Source: Burkholderia sp. H160
Lineage (GTDB): Bacteria > Pseudomonadota > Gammaproteobacteria > Burkholderiales > Burkholderiaceae
Assembly (NCBI GenBank): GCA_000173575.1
Contig: ABYL01000023.1
Coordinates: 1 to 64,000, forward strand
Length of the DNA: 64,000 nucleotides
Reading direction: 5' to 3'
The position numbers and the translations under genes are program-made. The notes under the pieces are model-generated. The model did not search any database. It worked only from the letters and a program-made list of their open reading frames with translations, and was not told the origin of the DNA. This document shows, piece after piece, positions 62,828 through 64,000 of this stretch (positions are counted from its first letter, which is position 1; each line of letters begins with the position of its first letter).

Positions 62828-64000
62828 AAGCCGACGCGAGCCACGAGCAACGCTTCCTCGCCGAGGCCGATGCATTCGACTTCACCGCTGAGGATATCGA
62901 CGCGCTGCTGCATGCACTGAACGACTGGCTCGCGAAGCTGAACGCCGAACTGCGAACCGACGGTTTGACGTGGGACGGTCTGCGCGAAATGAGCGCGCTG
63001 GCCATCGAGGCCGACACGATCAACACGCGGCTGCGCGACAGCACGCACGCGTGGATGCAACAGTGGTCCAACCTGGAAGCAGCCCAGCACCTCGCCGACT
63101 ATTTCGATGATCAGGCATTGCTGCTCGTGTTCGGCAAGTTCAATGCGGGCAAAAGCTCGTTCTGCAATTTCCTCGCCGAACGCTTCGCCGCGCACAACCG
63201 CAGCGTGCAGTATTTCCATGTCGACGCGGGCCGCGTCGTCGAAACGTCGGAGCCCTTCACGGAAGGCGCGACCGAAACGACGTCGCGGCTGCAAGGTGTC
63301 CGTTTCGGCGCAAAGCTCGTGCTGCTCGACACGCCTGGATTGCATTCGGTGACGCCGGAGAATGCCGCATTGACGCAGCGCTTCACCGATAGCGCCGATG
63401 GCGTGTTGTGGCTGACCAGTTCCACCTCACCGGGCCAGGTGCAGGAGCTCGACGAGCTCGGCCGCGAGTTGCACAGGAACAAGCCGCTGCTGCCGGTCGT
63501 CACTCGCAGCGACGAGTATGAGGAAGACGAAGTTGACGGCGAGCTCGTCAAATGTCTGCGCAACAAGAGTGCGCCGCGTCGTGCGCTGCAGGAGCACGAC
63601 ATTAAGGTTCGTGCTGAAGACAAGCTTGTGGCGATGGGCGTCGACAAGGCGCTGCTGAAACCGCCGGTGTCGATCTCCGCGTATGTGGCGCGCGAGGCGG
63701 GGCAGACGGCGGCGGCCATGAGCGACGCGGGCTTCGAGCGGCTCTATGCCGCGTTGCTCGACATCACCGGACCGGCGCTCGCTTATAAGCGGCGCAAGCG
63801 GGCCGAGGTGCTGCTGCATCATCTGGAAGAGAACGTGCTCGGCAGCTTGCAAAGCGATGTGCTGCCGTTGCTTGCCGGATTGGGCGAGTCGTCGCGAGCC
63901 GAGCTCGCGAAGCTCGAGCAACAGCAGGAGCAGCTTGCCAACGCTGTATGGCGCGGCATCGTGCCGACGCTGCCCGCGTTGCTCGATACGCATGCGGCAA
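62824..64000 (+). CDS. Dynamin-like GTPase, second of a pair (3' end outside window)
   Basis: The frame opens at ATG 62824, overlapping the first GTPase stop (ATGA), and stays open to the window end, giving 392 codons. An N-terminal helical region of about 95 residues comes before the GTPase domain: P-loop GKFNAGKSS (Gly104 to Ser112, Lys110), G3 LLDTPGLHS and G4 TRSDE. From about 320 the sequence is helical and Gln/Glu/Leu-rich. It is a different protein from the first GTPase, not a duplicate. Such pairs probably work as hetero-oligomers. Function unknown. Confidence 0.8.
   Translation, partial: MKADASHEQRFLAEADAFDFTAEDIDALLHALNDWLAKLNAELRTDGLTWDGLREMSALAIEADTINTRLRDSTHAWMQQWSNLEAAQHLADYFDDQALLLVFGKFNAGKSSFCNFLAERFAAHNRSVQYFHVDAGRVVETSEPFTEGATETTSRLQGVRFGAKLVLLDTPGLHSVTPENAALTQRFTDSADGVLWLTSSTSPGQVQELDELGRELHRNKPLLPVVTRSDEYEEDEVDGELVKCLRNKSAPRRALQEHDIKVRAEDKLVAMGVDKALLKPPVSISAYVAREAGQTAAAMSDAGFERLYAALLDITGPALAYKRRKRAEVLLHHLEENVLGSLQSDVLPLLAGLGESSRAELAKLEQQQEQLANAVWRGIVPTLPALLDTHAA

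Overview
The window looks like a chromosome segment of a Burkholderia/Paraburkholderia-type betaproteobacterium. I infer this from the high GC content, the codon use, and the core genes (hemN, uppP, trmB, ubiD, nusB-ribH-ribBA, catBCA), which match that group in sequence and length. A few starts are GTG or TTG with a good ribosome binding site. The window starts inside an MFS transporter gene and ends inside a dynamin-like GTPase gene.

Region 1 (1-13.1 kb) is dominated by one long plus-strand operon of about 9.6 kb: an RpiR-type regulator, isoaspartyl peptidase (iaaA), a glutathione/peptide ABC importer (gsiA, gsiB, gsiC, gsiD), a P1-family (DmpA-like) aminopeptidase and an M55 D-aminopeptidase (dppA). 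It reads as an import-and-degrade unit for unusual small peptides. Three matches to the palindrome TGAAAATNNATTTTCA lie upstream of the regulator. A secreted alpha/beta hydrolase and an aromatic amino acid permease follow, divergent from each other.

Region 2 (13.1-41.5 kb) is accessory DNA. It opens with a small lipoprotein and an ECF sigma factor cut off after about 43 residues. Next come two convergent secreted phosphoesterases, then an arsenic operon (arsR-arsI-arsC-aquaporin-arsN2-like) with no efflux pump. From about 23.66 to 41.56 kb there is a probable genomic island in tRNA-Leu(CAA): a P4-type integrase lies beside the tRNA and a 16-bp copy of the tRNA 3' part marks the other end. The island carries a catabolic cluster (IclR, hydratase, FAH hydrolase, MHS transporter, cupin, shikimate dehydrogenase-like, Gfo/Idh, MetX-like hydrolase). 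It also carries a gene-poor stretch with homologues of IF-1, ribosomal protein S21 and CspA, several paralogous 70-95 residue proteins, a frameshifted second infA, an IS256 remnant and one copy of a diverged 0.4-kb repeat. The other copy lies just outside the island.

Region 3 (41.5-64 kb) is mostly core: hemN, uppP, trmB, tRNA-Gly(CCC), YggT, DUF2520, a threonine dehydratase-like enzyme, LysE exporter, ubiD, a membrane-anchored lytic transglycosylase with a long structured leader, an aminotransferase, nusB-ribH-ribBA, and the catechol ortho-cleavage operon catBCA with a BenM/CatM-type site upstream. It ends with two overlapping genes for dynamin-like GTPases, the second cut by the window end. 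Positions of binding sites, repeats and secondary structures were read by eye. No alignment or folding program was run.
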